A stretch of DNA of 33,908 nucleotides from JABCYV01 sp035512155 (GCA_035512155.1 DATKEN010000107.1:1-33908); one strand, 5' to 3'; counted from the stretch's first letter, positions 23,247 to 31,832 are shown. Program-made: numbers and translations. Notes: generated by a model not told the origin, from the sequence alone.

Positions 23247-24710
23247 ATGACTCGATATTTCTTACAAAATCGCTTCCGTTCGGTGCTTTTGGTGTTCGCG
23301 GGGATCAGCTTCCTGAGTGGTTGCGCGGTCGGTCCCAACTACAAGAGACCGTCAGTAAACGTTCCGACGACGTATCGGGCACCTGTCGGGGACCAGACCT
23401 CAGCGAATTCACCGGCTCAGCTGCCGGCCAGTACTGAATTCCCAAAGGCGTCTGCGGCCTCACTAGGCGATGAAAAGTGGTGGGAGGTCTTCCAGGACCA
23501 AGAGTTGCAAGAGCTAATTCGGACGGCACTCAAGAATAATTATGACGTGCGTATCGCGGCCACGCGGGTTCTTCAGGCCAAGGCTCAAGTGGGAATCACG
23601 CGTGCCGACCAACTGCCTACGCTCAGTGCGGGCGGCGCGATCAACAGCGTACAGAATCCTAAGATTGGTCCGATTCCGTCGTACGAGCTGACGCAAGGGC
23701 AGGTGACCGCGTCTGCGGCCTGGAATCTCGATTTTTGGGGAAAGTACCGGCGAGCGACGGAAGCGGCCAGAGCGACGCTGCTGGCGAACGAATGGGCGCA
23801 GAAACAGGTGATCGCAACCTTGGTTGCCGATATGGCTACGGACTACTTCCAACTCCGAGAGCTGGATCTTGAATTGGAGATCGCCAAACGAACTCTCAGT
23901 TCACGCCAGGATTCGCTGAACCTGACGCAAACGCTGGAGCAGCACGGCATCGATTCGCTCCTCGACGTGCGGCAGTCCGAACAGTTGGTGTATACCGCAG
24001 CGACAGAAGTTCCTGATCTCGAGCGGCAGATCGGACAGTTGGAAAATGCAATCAGCATTCTTCTGGGAAATAATCCTGGCGATGTTCCGCGTGGTTTGAA
24101 ACTGACGGAGCAGCCTCATCTGCCGGAGGTTCCCGGCGATCTTCCCTCCGCGCTTCTGGAACGGCGGGCGGATGTTCGTGAATCGGAGGCAAACCTGATC
24201 GCTGCGAATGCCCAAATCGGCGTAGCTCGGGCAGCCTACTTCCCTCAGATTTCTCTCACCGGATCCGCAGGATACGAAAGCCCCGCGCTGACCAACCTGT
24301 TCACTGGATCCGCAGGCCTCTGGAATCTGGCTTCCTCGATTAGTCAGCCGATCTTCGAAGGCGGTCGCCTCAAGTCCAACGTTCGCCTGGCTGAAGCGCA
24401 GCACGAACAATTGCTGTTGATCTATCAACAAACGATTCAGGGGGCGTTTCGTGACGTCTCGAACGCGTTGATTGCGTATCAAAAGTTTCGGGAATTTCGG
24501 GTTCAGCAACAGCGCCTCTTCGAATCAGCCCAGGACGCGGCTCACCTTTCCGAGGTGCGTTTCAAGTCCGGAACCACCGATTATCTCGAAGTGCTAACCA
24601 ATGAAACCAATTCTTTCTCGGCAGAGTTAACACTGGCCCAAGCGCAAGGGAATGAACTCATCGCTCTCGTGCAACTCTATCAGGCTCTCGGTGGGGGATG
24701 GCAGGAGTGA
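23247..24710 (+). CDS. outer-membrane efflux lipoprotein, NodT/OprM family
   Basis: 487-residue TolC-like channel. The lipoprotein signal ends in LSGC (Cys26), followed by the family motif AVGPNYKRP. Two repeats of the outer membrane efflux protein fold follow, with helical barrel segments and conserved pieces such as WWEVFQDQEL, AAWNLDFWGKYRR and SISQPIFEGGRL. ATG 23247 has GGAG (23234-23237) nine bases before it; the frame is open upstream inside the pump gene. It forms the trimeric exit duct for the pump encoded just upstream. No terminator is obvious in the 145 bases after it. Confidence 0.93.
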   Translation: MTRYFLQNRFRSVLLVFAGISFLSGCAVGPNYKRPSVNVPTTYRAPVGDQTSANSPAQLPASTEFPKASAASLGDEKWWEVFQDQELQELIRTALKNNYDVRIAATRVLQAKAQVGITRADQLPTLSAGGAINSVQNPKIGPIPSYELTQGQVTASAAWNLDFWGKYRRATEAARATLLANEWAQKQVIATLVADMATDYFQLRELDLELEIAKRTLSSRQDSLNLTQTLEQHGIDSLLDVRQSEQLVYTAATEVPDLERQIGQLENAISILLGNNPGDVPRGLKLTEQPHLPEVPGDLPSALLERRADVRESEANLIAANAQIGVARAAYFPQISLTGSAGYESPALTNLFTGSAGLWNLASSISQPIFEGGRLKSNVRLAEAQHEQLLLIYQQTIQGAFRDVSNALIAYQKFREFRVQQQRLFESAQDAAHLSEVRFKSGTTDYLEVLTNETNSFSAELTLAQAQGNELIALVQLYQALGGGWQE

Positions 24711-24822
24711 TGCGGTCCATTTCTCTGTTGTTGCGGAAGCGTTCTAGAAGCACAAGTGCGAGCAAACTTTTGATCTGGAGCGCCACGTCTCCGTTTTGAT
24801 TCCGAGTGTCCGAAACTCTTCG

Positions 24823-24831
24823 TGCTATCAT
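24823..24831 (+). promoter_or_regulatory. extended -10 promoter candidate for the 89-residue protein
   Basis: TG-C-TATCAT forms an extended -10 element. Transcription would begin near 24838, and the Shine-Dalgarno AGAGGA is at 24843-24848 before ATG 24856. No -35 hexamer is visible at the right distance, which is tolerated for extended -10 promoters. Confidence 0.4.
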
Positions 24832-24855
24832 TCTGCGCGTTGAGAGGACGTGCCG

Positions 24856-25125
24856 ATGAGCGACAAACCACAATCCGACCAGTCCGACAAACCATCCATC
24901 AAGTTGCCTGGCACCGTTGAAAAGATCATTAAGCCGGTTCTGCCCGACGAACCTGAGAAAGCGCAGATTGCCATCGAAGGGGCCGATGATTTGTATCGCG
25001 AAATTCGCATCGACAACACGCTCCAAAATGAGAAGGGTGAGGATGTAAGCCTAAAACCGGGTGCTCAGGTGGAGGTCACGGTCGAAGCGGAGCCGAAGGG
25101 AACGACGCCCAAGAAAACCGCTTAA
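24856..25125 (+). CDS. small acidic/basic unknown protein (89 residues)
   Basis: An 89-residue protein without signal peptide or membrane segment. The first 15 residues are polar and repetitive (SDKPQSDQSDKPS) and look disordered. The middle (KAQIAIEGADDLYREIRIDN) and the C-terminal part (GAQVEVTVEAEP) are predicted beta strands, resembling a small beta-sheet domain; the end is a lysine-rich tail. I do not recognise a family. AGAGGA seven bases upstream supports ATG 24856. It has its own promoter candidate and stands apart from the pump genes, convergent to the kinase gene. The coding case rests on ribosome site, composition and uninterrupted frame. Confidence 0.7.
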   Translation: MSDKPQSDQSDKPSIKLPGTVEKIIKPVLPDEPEKAQIAIEGADDLYREIRIDNTLQNEKGEDVSLKPGAQVEVTVEAEPKGTTPKKTA

Positions 25126-25206
25126 GGCCAACCGTCTGTTTACAATGATTTTTCGGCTGGGTCGTAGCTCGGCGTGAATGCGACTTTGGCCGGGCTTATC
25201 GCAGCT

Positions 25207-27873
25207 TCAGTTTTTCAACTTTTGAGTCCAGTTCAGCACGACCGACATGGACATAGTTCCCGCCTTCAGTTGGGTATTGATTAGAAATCGTTGCCCATCT
25301 TTAGATACGTCATAGTTGGCCTGCTCCGAAGTTGCGTTCATTTCTCGAGGGTTCGCCTGAAACAGGGCCGTCGGCGTGCCGGCATCGAAAGTTGCTCCGA
25401 GGTTTACAGACGTGACCATCATCTTCCCATCCGGAGCCAGGTAGAACAGCTCTTTGCCATCGTTTCGCCACTTCGGCTGATCTCCTCCCCCAGTGGAGAC
25501 TTGCCATTTGCCATGCGCCCCGGGGAATGAAGTTACATAAATCTCCCAACGTCCGCTCTCATTCGAGGCGTACGCCACCCACTTGCCATCCGGCGAAAAT
25601 CGGCCATTCTTAAGAGAAGCGGTCGCTTTAACAAACTGGCTGGGCTCGAGCTCGGGTAGACTGAAAAACCACAGATCCTGGCCTCGCTCATAGAGCACGT
25701 ACTTCCCATCGCGCGACCAGTCGTTTGGAAATCGGTCGGCACCGTCCTGGGGAATGAGCTTTTCCTCTCGCGCGCCGGTGGCGTCTTTCAGATACAAATC
25801 AAACCTCAGTCCGCGATTCGAGCCAAATACGATTTGCCTACCATCCGGACTCCAGATCGGCATGGAGTCAATGGAGGGGTCGAAGGTGAGCCGCTTGGCA
25901 CTTTGGTTTTGCAGATCGTAAGTCCAGACATCCGTGTTCTGGCTTGAAGGATCGGTGGTGTCTGAGGCCACGAATCTGCCGTCGGGAGATAAAAAAATAT
26001 TGCCGTAGACGCCCGGTTTTACAGCCGATCCGATCTCTTGGCCTTTGCGATCGAACCACGCCAATTGAGAAGCGCCCGAATCTGCAGTTTTTTGTGCCAC
26101 CAACAACCGAGTGTCCGAAGCCCCAAATACCGCCCTAGAGATTCGTGGCCAGAATTGAACATCGGTGAGGATTGGGACCGGCCCTCCACTTAAATCAAAG
26201 CTCTTTGCGTCGAAACGTTGAACAAAAAGGGTTTGATCGCGGTAGAAGACCAGATACCCCGGCGCGGCGTACGTAGCGTTGCCTGAAGCTTTGGTAACGA
26301 AGTGCCTCTCAGTCGAATTCAACGAACCCACGTAGATCGAATGCAATCGATCCTTTCGGCCAGAAAGGTTGATTGCGGAATACAAGTAATGGATGCCATC
26401 TGGCAAGAATACCGGCCAGCGATGGCTGTCTTCATCCAAGCTCTTGTCCGGAACTGTGATCTGAGTTGGTGTTCCGCCCGACGCCGAAATTCGATAGAGA
26501 CCAACCCCCAATAATCCTGTCGGAGTAAAAAGGATGACCCCATCTTTATTCCACGCGCCACCCCGGCCCGTGGGCGCATCGCAGACCGTTTGCACCGGTC
26601 CGCCCGATAACTCCATTTTCTTCAGTTTACCCTCCGCAAAAAATCCGAGCGACCTACCATCAGCAGACCAGAATGGAAAGTTCGCACCTGCAGTATTGGC
26701 AAGGCTGATTGCTTCCTGCGATCCCGGTTCATAGATCCAGAGGACGTTACTTTGCTCAGAACCCCGATGGCCCACAACTGCCACCGTGTGCCCGTTGGGA
26801 GAAACCGCCACATCTCGAGCCGCAAATGGCAGGGGAGCCGAAAAGTACGTGATTGTTTCCGCAGATTTGGAAGTGCGCCAGAAGATGGCGAGCCCAATCA
26901 ATAGGACGGCAAGTCCGCAAGCGAAGAGCCACGCGAGCCTTTTGCGGTTGTTACTTTTTTCCGGTTGCCGGAGAGCCTGGGTCCCGCTCTGCGCGATCCA
27001 CTTCAACAGTAGCTTCACATCGTGGACGGCCTGGAAGCGGTCGTCAGGATTCTTTGCCAGACAGGTCGTAATTAAGTGTTCAAGGGCAGGTGGGGTGAGC
27101 GGTTGCACCGCCGAGATAGGTTCGGGCTCTTTTTCCAGGATCGCACTCGCCACGCTGATCTGGCTTTTGCCCACGAACGGTCTACCGCCGGTCACCATCT
27201 CATAAAGAACTGCGCCCACGGCAAAAAGGTCCGAGCGGGCATCTGCCTCCTTGCCCTCAATCTGCTCCGGCGCCATGTACTGGATGGTGCCGACGATCGT
27301 GCCCGCCGTAGTCAGCGGCGACATGGGGCTGGCTTCTGTCATCGTCCGCGCCGCCGATAAAAGCGGGACGCTCGAAGCTGCCGCAGTTAAGCCCGCAGCT
27401 GCGGACTTCGCCAAACCAAAGTCCATCAGTTTGGCGCCGGCCTTGGTCAGCATGATGTTGCCAGGCTTCAGATCGCGATGAACGATGCCTTGCTGGTGTG
27501 CGAGCTCGAGCGATTCGGCGATAGCGATTCCGATCCGGAGAACTTCGTGCAGCGGCATCACGCCCTTGCGCAGCCTCTCCGCCAAGGTTTCACCTTCCAG
27601 AAACTCCATGACGAGATAATCGGTGCCGTTCTGTGAGCCGATGTCGTAAAGTTGGCAAATGTTGGGATGGTTCAGCGAAGAAATCGTCCTGGCTTCGCGC
27701 TCCATGCGCTGCTTCAGTTCCGGCGAGGAAGAAAGGTGAGCAGCGAGGACCTTGATCGCTACGGTGCGGTCCAGACGGGTATCGCGGGCGCGATAAACCT
27801 CTCCCATGCCGCCGGCACCAAGCAGCGACTCGACTTCATAAGGGCCAAGCTTTGCTCCGGTGGTGAGGGCCAT
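25207..27873 (-). CDS. membrane Ser/Thr protein kinase with WD40/TolB-like propeller
   Basis: 888-residue eukaryotic-type kinase. The catalytic domain spans about residues 12-289: glycine loop GAGGMGEV, catalytic Lys41, HRDLKPGN (132-139), DFG (151-153), the insert-bearing activation loop and APEQ (201-204), all intact, so it should be active. A transmembrane helix lies near 313-333 (AWLFACGLAVLLIGLAIFW). The remaining 550 residues form repeated blades of the PD40/TolB kind (for example SPDGRFVASD, SPDGRQIVFGS, SPDGKWVAYASN) and would lie outside the cytoplasmic membrane as a sensor or scaffold. This architecture is common in acidobacteria. Divergent from the TetR gene at 28081. Substrates unknown. 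Confidence 0.93.
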   Translation of the reverse strand: MALTTGAKLGPYEVESLLGAGGMGEVYRARDTRLDRTVAIKVLAAHLSSSPELKQRMEREARTISSLNHPNICQLYDIGSQNGTDYLVMEFLEGETLAERLRKGVMPLHEVLRIGIAIAESLELAHQQGIVHRDLKPGNIMLTKAGAKLMDFGLAKSAAAGLTAAASSVPLLSAARTMTEASPMSPLTTAGTIVGTIQYMAPEQIEGKEADARSDLFAVGAVLYEMVTGGRPFVGKSQISVASAILEKEPEPISAVQPLTPPALEHLITTCLAKNPDDRFQAVHDVKLLLKWIAQSGTQALRQPEKSNNRKRLAWLFACGLAVLLIGLAIFWRTSKSAETITYFSAPLPFAARDVAVSPNGHTVAVVGHRGSEQSNVLWIYEPGSQEAISLANTAGANFPFWSADGRSLGFFAEGKLKKMELSGGPVQTVCDAPTGRGGAWNKDGVILFTPTGLLGVGLYRISASGGTPTQITVPDKSLDEDSHRWPVFLPDGIHYLYSAINLSGRKDRLHSIYVGSLNSTERHFVTKASGNATYAAPGYLVFYRDQTLFVQRFDAKSFDLSGGPVPILTDVQFWPRISRAVFGASDTRLLVAQKTADSGASQLAWFDRKGQEIGSAVKPGVYGNIFLSPDGRFVASDTTDPSSQNTDVWTYDLQNQSAKRLTFDPSIDSMPIWSPDGRQIVFGSNRGLRFDLYLKDATGAREEKLIPQDGADRFPNDWSRDGKYVLYERGQDLWFFSLPELEPSQFVKATASLKNGRFSPDGKWVAYASNESGRWEIYVTSFPGAHGKWQVSTGGGDQPKWRNDGKELFYLAPDGKMMVTSVNLGATFDAGTPTALFQANPREMNATSEQANYDVSKDGQRFLINTQLKAGTMSMSVVLNWTQKLKN

Positions 27874-27913
27874 CCGTGCGCGCCATTATAACCTCAACGC
27901 TTGAGGCGGGAGA

Positions 27914-27951
27914 GGATAGATCGATTCCGAGCGGGAATGAGGAAGCTATCC
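27914..27951. other. nested inverted repeat in the kinase/TetR intergenic region
   Basis: GGATAG (27914-27919) pairs with CTATCC (27946-27951), and inside it ATTCC (27924-27928) pairs with GGAAT (27934-27938). It lies in the 207-base region between the divergent kinase and TetR genes. It could be a hairpin in a leader transcript or a protein site; there is no further support. Confidence 0.3.
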
Positions 27952-27994
27952 GTGTTTATTGTGGCTGCGGACCTGCGAACCCTGGCTGCATCTA

Positions 27995-28010
27995 GAGACC
28001 ACTCGGTCTC
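27995..28010. promoter_or_regulatory. TetR operator candidate (GAGACC/GGTCTC)
   Basis: GAGACC-ACTC-GGTCTC is a perfect 6-bp inverted repeat 70 bases before the GTG start of the TetR gene. Read on the opposite strand it matches the element at 29222-29237 in 14 of 16 positions. Two copies, one before the regulator and one before DUF302, suggest a shared operator. Confidence 0.6.
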
Positions 28011-28080
28011 ATCCAATTGTGATACAGTGGCGGCAAAGGCGACAGGCGATCGGCGAATCGGCTGCTGTAGGAGTACTGAA

Positions 28081-28701
28081 GTGCGCAAAGGCGAGCAGAC
28101 CCGGCAAGAAATCATTCGGAAGGCGGCACCGATCTTCAATCAGAAAGGCTATGAAGGCGCCGCGCTCTCCGATCTGATGCGAGCCACAGGGCTAGAGAAG
28201 GGCGGAATTTACCGGCACTTTGGGAGCAAGCAAGAGCTTGCGGGAGATGCCTTCGACTACGCATGGAAAATCGCCATGGATACGCGTTTCGAGGGAACGG
28301 AGAAGGTCCTGAACACGGTTGACCGCTTGAAGCAGATCGTGCGCAACTTTCGCGACCGGCGCGCTGGCCTGGTGCCGGGAGGATGCCCGCTGCTGAACAC
28401 GGCCATCGATTCCGACGATGGCAATCCGCAGTTGCGGGCGAAGGCTCGGAGAGCCCTCAATTTGTGGCTCGATGGTCTGCAATCGATTGCCGAGGACGGC
28501 CAACAACGGGGCGAGATCCGTTCCGATGTCGATCCCCCGAAATTGGCTACGTTGATTGCAAGTACGCTCGAAGGAAGCTTCATGTTGAGTCGCTTGCAGC
28601 GAAAGGACGAGCCTCTAGATTTTGCCTGCCGTCATCTGGAGAAGTATCTCGAAACCGAGGTTCGCGGGCGACATTCGAAAGGTGGGGTGGGCAAGTCATG
28701 A
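28081..28701 (+). CDS. TetR/AcrR family transcriptional regulator
   Basis: 206-residue TetR regulator. The helix-turn-helix occupies about residues 6-50 (IIRKAAPIFNQKGYEG, then LMRATGLEKGGIYRHFGSK). The C-terminal domain contains GGCPLLNTAIDSDDGNPQLR, typical of one TetR C-terminal subfamily. GTG 28081 is chosen because GGAG (28070-28073) lies seven bases upstream and the HTH begins at once; an open frame reaches back to 27901 but has unusual composition. The stop overlaps the start of the thioesterase gene (ATGA), so both are one operon. The operator candidate at 27995-28010 suggests autorepression, and its twin at 29222 suggests control of the DUF302 gene. Confidence 0.9.
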   Translation: MRKGEQTRQEIIRKAAPIFNQKGYEGAALSDLMRATGLEKGGIYRHFGSKQELAGDAFDYAWKIAMDTRFEGTEKVLNTVDRLKQIVRNFRDRRAGLVPGGCPLLNTAIDSDDGNPQLRAKARRALNLWLDGLQSIAEDGQQRGEIRSDVDPPKLATLIASTLEGSFMLSRLQRKDEPLDFACRHLEKYLETEVRGRHSKGGVGKS

Positions 28702-29141
28702 GCTCTCAAGAGATTCCATTGAAACCCGATTTCAGGGAGCGGGCAAAAGCGAACGACGTGCCCGTGATGCGTCTGATTGGATTTGAGGCAGGAGATATTG
28801 CTGACGGGCGGGCGACAGTCGTTTTGACAGCCGGGCCTCAGCATGCAAATCCCATGGGAACGCTGCACGGCGGCATCCTTTGCGACATTGCTGACGCGGC
28901 AATGGGTATGGCCTTTGCCAGCACGCTCGCCCCGGAGGAATCGTTTACAACCGTTGAATTGAAAATTAACTACTTTCGTCCGGTTTGGGAGGCACAACTC
29001 AAAGCGGAAGGAATCGTCGTCCAGCGTGGACGCACGATCGGCTATGTGGAGTGCACCATCACCGATGAGAAGAACCAATTGATCGCGAAAGCGGCCTCCA
29101 CTTGCATGGTGCTCCGCGGCCACAAAGCCATAGGACGGTAA
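28698..29141 (+). CDS. PaaI-family hotdog thioesterase
   Basis: 147-residue hotdog-fold protein of the PaaI/acyl-CoA thioesterase group. The signature HANPMGTLHGGILCDIADAA includes H57-G58-G59 at the start of the hotdog helix and D63/D66 that could act in catalysis; TVELKINYFRPV is the matching central strand. It would hydrolyse an acyl- or aryl-CoA thioester in the cytoplasm. Its ATG overlaps the stop of the TetR gene, so it is cotranscribed and perhaps derepressed by the same ligand. The actual CoA ester cannot be told from sequence. Confidence 0.85.
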   Translation: MSSQEIPLKPDFRERAKANDVPVMRLIGFEAGDIADGRATVVLTAGPQHANPMGTLHGGILCDIADAAMGMAFASTLAPEESFTTVELKINYFRPVWEAQLKAEGIVVQRGRTIGYVECTITDEKNQLIAKAASTCMVLRGHKAIGR

Positions 29142-29221
29142 CCCGCTCATCGTAGAACTGGGTTTTCATCGCAGTACACCGTCACCACACCCGTTTTCCT
29201 CGAATTTATCTTTCCGCGAGT

Positions 29222-29237
29222 GCGACCGAGCGGTCTC
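29222..29237. promoter_or_regulatory. second copy of the GACC-N4-GGTC operator candidate
   Basis: GCGACCGAGCGGTCTC contains the inverted repeat GACCG-AG-CGGTC and equals the reverse complement of the 27995-28010 site at 14 of 16 positions. It lies 84 bases upstream of the DUF302 start at 29321. Confidence 0.55.
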
Positions 29238-29320
29238 TATCGTCATCTTATCCAGATGAATGGGAAGCAGCACGGCTTGCGTCGCACATAGAGGAACCTA
29301 GAACGAAATGGAGATAGAGT

Positions 29321-29815
29321 ATGCCGACAAAAGAGATCAAAGTGCAGCGATTCAGCGTGATTTCTTCCAAGGGTTTCCACGACGTGGTGGCCGCGTTCGA
29401 GTCGGCTATCGGACATCCAGACATGAACTCGTTCAGCAAGAATCTCGCGGCCGCAAAAACGTTTGCAGAAGTGGAAAAGATTGTTCAGCACGCGACGGGA
29501 CCGTCGGAATTGATGGAGTTCACGCGCCTGGACCTCGGCAAAGTGGTGGAGAAGCGAAACGGAGCAGACGCTGGGCAGAGTCTCCGTTTCGTGGTAGGCA
29601 ATCCCGTTACTATGAGCGCAATGGTTCAGCACGTGCCAGATGCAGGGTCGTACGCGCCAGTCACGATTCTAATCGACGAGCGTCCGGATGGAGTTTATCT
29701 TTCCTACGATCGTATGGCGAGTTTTCTTGCCACGTACGGAAGTCCTGAAGCTCTGAAAGTCGCGCAAGATCTAGATGCGAAGGTCGAGGCATTGCTCGCG
29801 GCAGCGGCTGTGTAA
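29321..29815 (+). CDS. DUF302 domain protein
   Basis: 164-residue soluble protein of the DUF302 family, recognised from its early segment (KVQRFSVISSKGFHDVVAAFESAI), the core strand EFTRLDLGKVV and the later APVTILIDERPDGVYLSYDRM. Family members are often heme- or small-ligand-binding or unknown; no function is assigned. GGAG (29310-29313) stands seven bases before ATG 29321. A TetR operator candidate is upstream. The ABM-type monooxygenase gene follows after 76 bases in the same direction. No signal peptide; probably cytoplasmic. Confidence 0.75.
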   Translation: MPTKEIKVQRFSVISSKGFHDVVAAFESAIGHPDMNSFSKNLAAAKTFAEVEKIVQHATGPSELMEFTRLDLGKVVEKRNGADAGQSLRFVVGNPVTMSAMVQHVPDAGSYAPVTILIDERPDGVYLSYDRMASFLATYGSPEALKVAQDLDAKVEALLAAAAV

Positions 29816-29891
29816 AGAGACGGGTCTTAGTTCGAGATCGTAGCGGGGTAGCCATCGATTGTGAAACTGATCACCGATGAGGAGAACGAAG

Positions 29892-30203
29892 ATGACAGAG
29901 TCCGTTGTTGTCGCTGCGTTCCTACGGAGCAGAGCCGGAAGGGAAGAGGAGCTTGCGGGTCGGCTTCAGGCACTGGTTCAGGCGTCCCGTTCAGATCCGG
30001 GAGTAATTACCTATGATCTGCACCACTCCACAGAAGACTCCGCCTCGTGGTTCCTCTATGAGCGCTATGAGTCGCAAGAACATCTGAACAGACATCGGGA
30101 GAACGCGGTCCTTCGCAGCTTCCTCGCGGACGCCGCGACACTCGTCGAGGGAAAGATTGATATTCGAAACTTCAAGATAGTTCCCAACTTGGCCGGCGCT
30201 TGA
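29892..30203 (+). CDS. antibiotic biosynthesis monooxygenase (ABM/YgiN-like)
   Basis: 103-residue ferredoxin-like protein of the ABM superfamily. It begins ESVVVAAFLRSRAGREEEL (strand, then helix), continues DPGVITYDLHHS, and carries the conserved FLYERYESQEHLNRHREN part, where the aromatic and histidine residues line the pocket of YgiN-like quinol monooxygenases. Such dimeric enzymes oxidise quinols or polyketide-like aromatics without cofactor. ATG 29892 with AGGAG upstream is preferred to the open frame from 29877. Probably cotranscribed with the DUF302 gene; the alcohol dehydrogenase follows after 113 bases. Substrate unknown. Confidence 0.85.
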   Translation: MTESVVVAAFLRSRAGREEELAGRLQALVQASRSDPGVITYDLHHSTEDSASWFLYERYESQEHLNRHRENAVLRSFLADAATLVEGKIDIRNFKIVPNLAGA

Positions 30204-30316
30204 AGGTCGCTGGCGCACTCGACAAACTGGGATGCTGCCATATCTCCGAGTTCCGCAATCGCAGTACCGCGCTCGTCGTTTAGCCAGAATGAAATGCAAA
30301 TGAAAGGTACAGACAA

Positions 30317-31345
30317 ATGACAAACACATACAAGGCAGTGGAGGTCTCAGCGCCGGGCACGCTTCGCGTAGTGGAACGACAAATCTCCGAGCCGGGAGCA
30401 GGTCAAGTTCGGATTCGGGTGGAAGCATGCGGAATCTGTCACACCGACGCCGCCACGGTCACGGGCATTTATCCGGGTCTGACTCTGCCGCGTGTTCCCG
30501 GACATGAGGTGGTTGGCCGCATTGAAGCCGTCGGTAGCGGAGTGTCTAGATGGAAAGTCGGTCAACGGGTTGGTGTCGGCCTCATTGCCGGAGAAGACGG
30601 GGTCTGCGAACCGTGCCGGCGCGGAGACATCGTGAATTGTCAGAACCCTGTGACGTCGGGAGTAACCGCGGATGGTGGATATGCGGAAGTGATGATCGCT
30701 GAAGCACGCGCCCTCTCTTCTGTTCCGGATGGGCTCACATCCGCGGAGGCAGCCCCTCTCCTGTGCGCGGGCATTACGACCTACAACGCTCTTCGCAACG
30801 CTGGCTTGCGCGGCGGAGATCTGGTCGCGGTGCAGGGCATTGGCGGCCTTGGGCACCTTGGTGTCCAGTTTGCGCGGCACATGGGATTTCGTACGGTCGC
30901 AATTGGGCGTGGACGCGACAAGGAAAAGCTCGCAAAAGATTTGGGCGCGCACGTCTACATCGATACTTCTGCCGAGGACGCCGTAGCGGTGCTGCAGCGG
31001 ATGGGCGGGGCAAGGGTGATTCTCGCAACAGGAACCAGTGGGAATGCCATGGGATCACTGGTGTCGGGTCTTGCAGCCCGCGGCCAACTCATCGTGGTGG
31101 GAGTGCCGCAGGACCAGATCCAATTGAATGCGTTCCCTCTAGTGTTTGGAGGGCGCTCGGTACACGGGAGCCTGACGGGCACGCCGATTGATGGCGAGGA
31201 CACCCTTGCCTTCAGCGTCCTGGAGAATATCCGCCCGATGATCGAGACATTTCCTCTCGAGCAGGCTGCCGATGCTTACGCTCGCATGATGCAAGGCAAA
31301 GCTCGCTTCCGCGCGGTGCTGGTTACAAAGAACGGAGTCGCTTAA
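30317..31345 (+). CDS. zinc-dependent alcohol dehydrogenase (MDR family)
   Basis: 342-residue medium-chain dehydrogenase resembling AdhP. Catalytic zinc ligands are Cys38 (CGICHTD), His63 (GHE) and Cys150. The NAD-binding motif is GIGGLG near 174-179. The structural zinc loop reads DGVCEPCRRGDIVNC, so the first of the four usual cysteines is Asp94 while Cys97, Cys100 and Cys108 remain; zinc could still bind through aspartate, or the site may be weakened. It oxidises a primary or secondary alcohol or reduces the matching aldehyde. AAAGG lies nine bases before the ATG. It is surrounded by stress and detoxification-type genes. Confidence 0.92.
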   Translation: MTNTYKAVEVSAPGTLRVVERQISEPGAGQVRIRVEACGICHTDAATVTGIYPGLTLPRVPGHEVVGRIEAVGSGVSRWKVGQRVGVGLIAGEDGVCEPCRRGDIVNCQNPVTSGVTADGGYAEVMIAEARALSSVPDGLTSAEAAPLLCAGITTYNALRNAGLRGGDLVAVQGIGGLGHLGVQFARHMGFRTVAIGRGRDKEKLAKDLGAHVYIDTSAEDAVAVLQRMGGARVILATGTSGNAMGSLVSGLAARGQLIVVGVPQDQIQLNAFPLVFGGRSVHGSLTGTPIDGEDTLAFSVLENIRPMIETFPLEQAADAYARMMQGKARFRAVLVTKNGVA

Positions 31346-31384
31346 AGTGCGCCGAATTCGGATTGAGTCACAAGGAAGAAGGAG

Positions 31385-31638
31385 ATGAGTATGTCATCGA
31401 AACCAAAGAGAGACGTAAGTACGGTACCCCGAGCGACCTCCACCCAGGCGGCCGAGATGGGAGGAGCTTTGGCAGGGGAACTCCAGCGCGTGACGAGGAA
31501 ATCAGACGTCGCGCATACGAAATCTATCTCGAACGTGGCGAACAACTGGGCCGTGAGTTGGACGATTGGGTCAAAGCCGAACGCAACCTCGAACAATGGA
31601 TGCGATTTCGACCGAGCCAGCCATCTTCAGTTGTTTAA
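31385..31638 (+). pseudogene. DUF2934 gene split across two frames
   Basis: A good start (ATG 31385 or 31391 after GAAGGAG) opens a polar N-terminal part (SSKPKRDVSTVPRATSTQ), while the DUF2934 helix-turn-like core (EEIRRRAYEIYLERGEQLG, RELDDWVKAERNLEQ) lies in the frame one base earlier, from about 31489, ending at 31638. That second frame has no ATG or GTG start upstream, only a TTG at 31363 without a ribosome site. Joining the two frames needs a net loss of one base. Either the gene carries a one-base deletion (mutation or sequence error), or a -1 frameshift or an unusual TTG start is used. I see no classical slippery heptamer. DUF2934 proteins are small acidobacterial/proteobacterial proteins of unknown role. 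Confidence 0.55.
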
Positions 31639-31832
31639 TCTGATGAGAGAGAGTCGCGGCGCTCACGCGATGGGTTCGCTGCGGCCTGGTGCATGGGGTC
31701 GTTCGTGAGGGCTAGTTCGCCAGCCTCGTACTCCAACGCGAGTATTGCGGCCTACATTGATCGCCCCTCGACGATTTGACCCACTTCAGAAAGTTCAACA
31801 CAAATGGCGCTGGTAGCTGAATAGCGCAACTT

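Noticed and set aside
25120..25197. GGCCAA/TTGGCC repeat between convergent genes as terminator
   Set aside because: Arms are only 6 bp, with a loop of about 60 bases and no good T tract.
27901..28080. N-terminal extension of the second TetR regulator
   Set aside because: The stretch has no TetR character and covers the operator; GTG 28081 has a proper ribosome site and begins right before the HTH.
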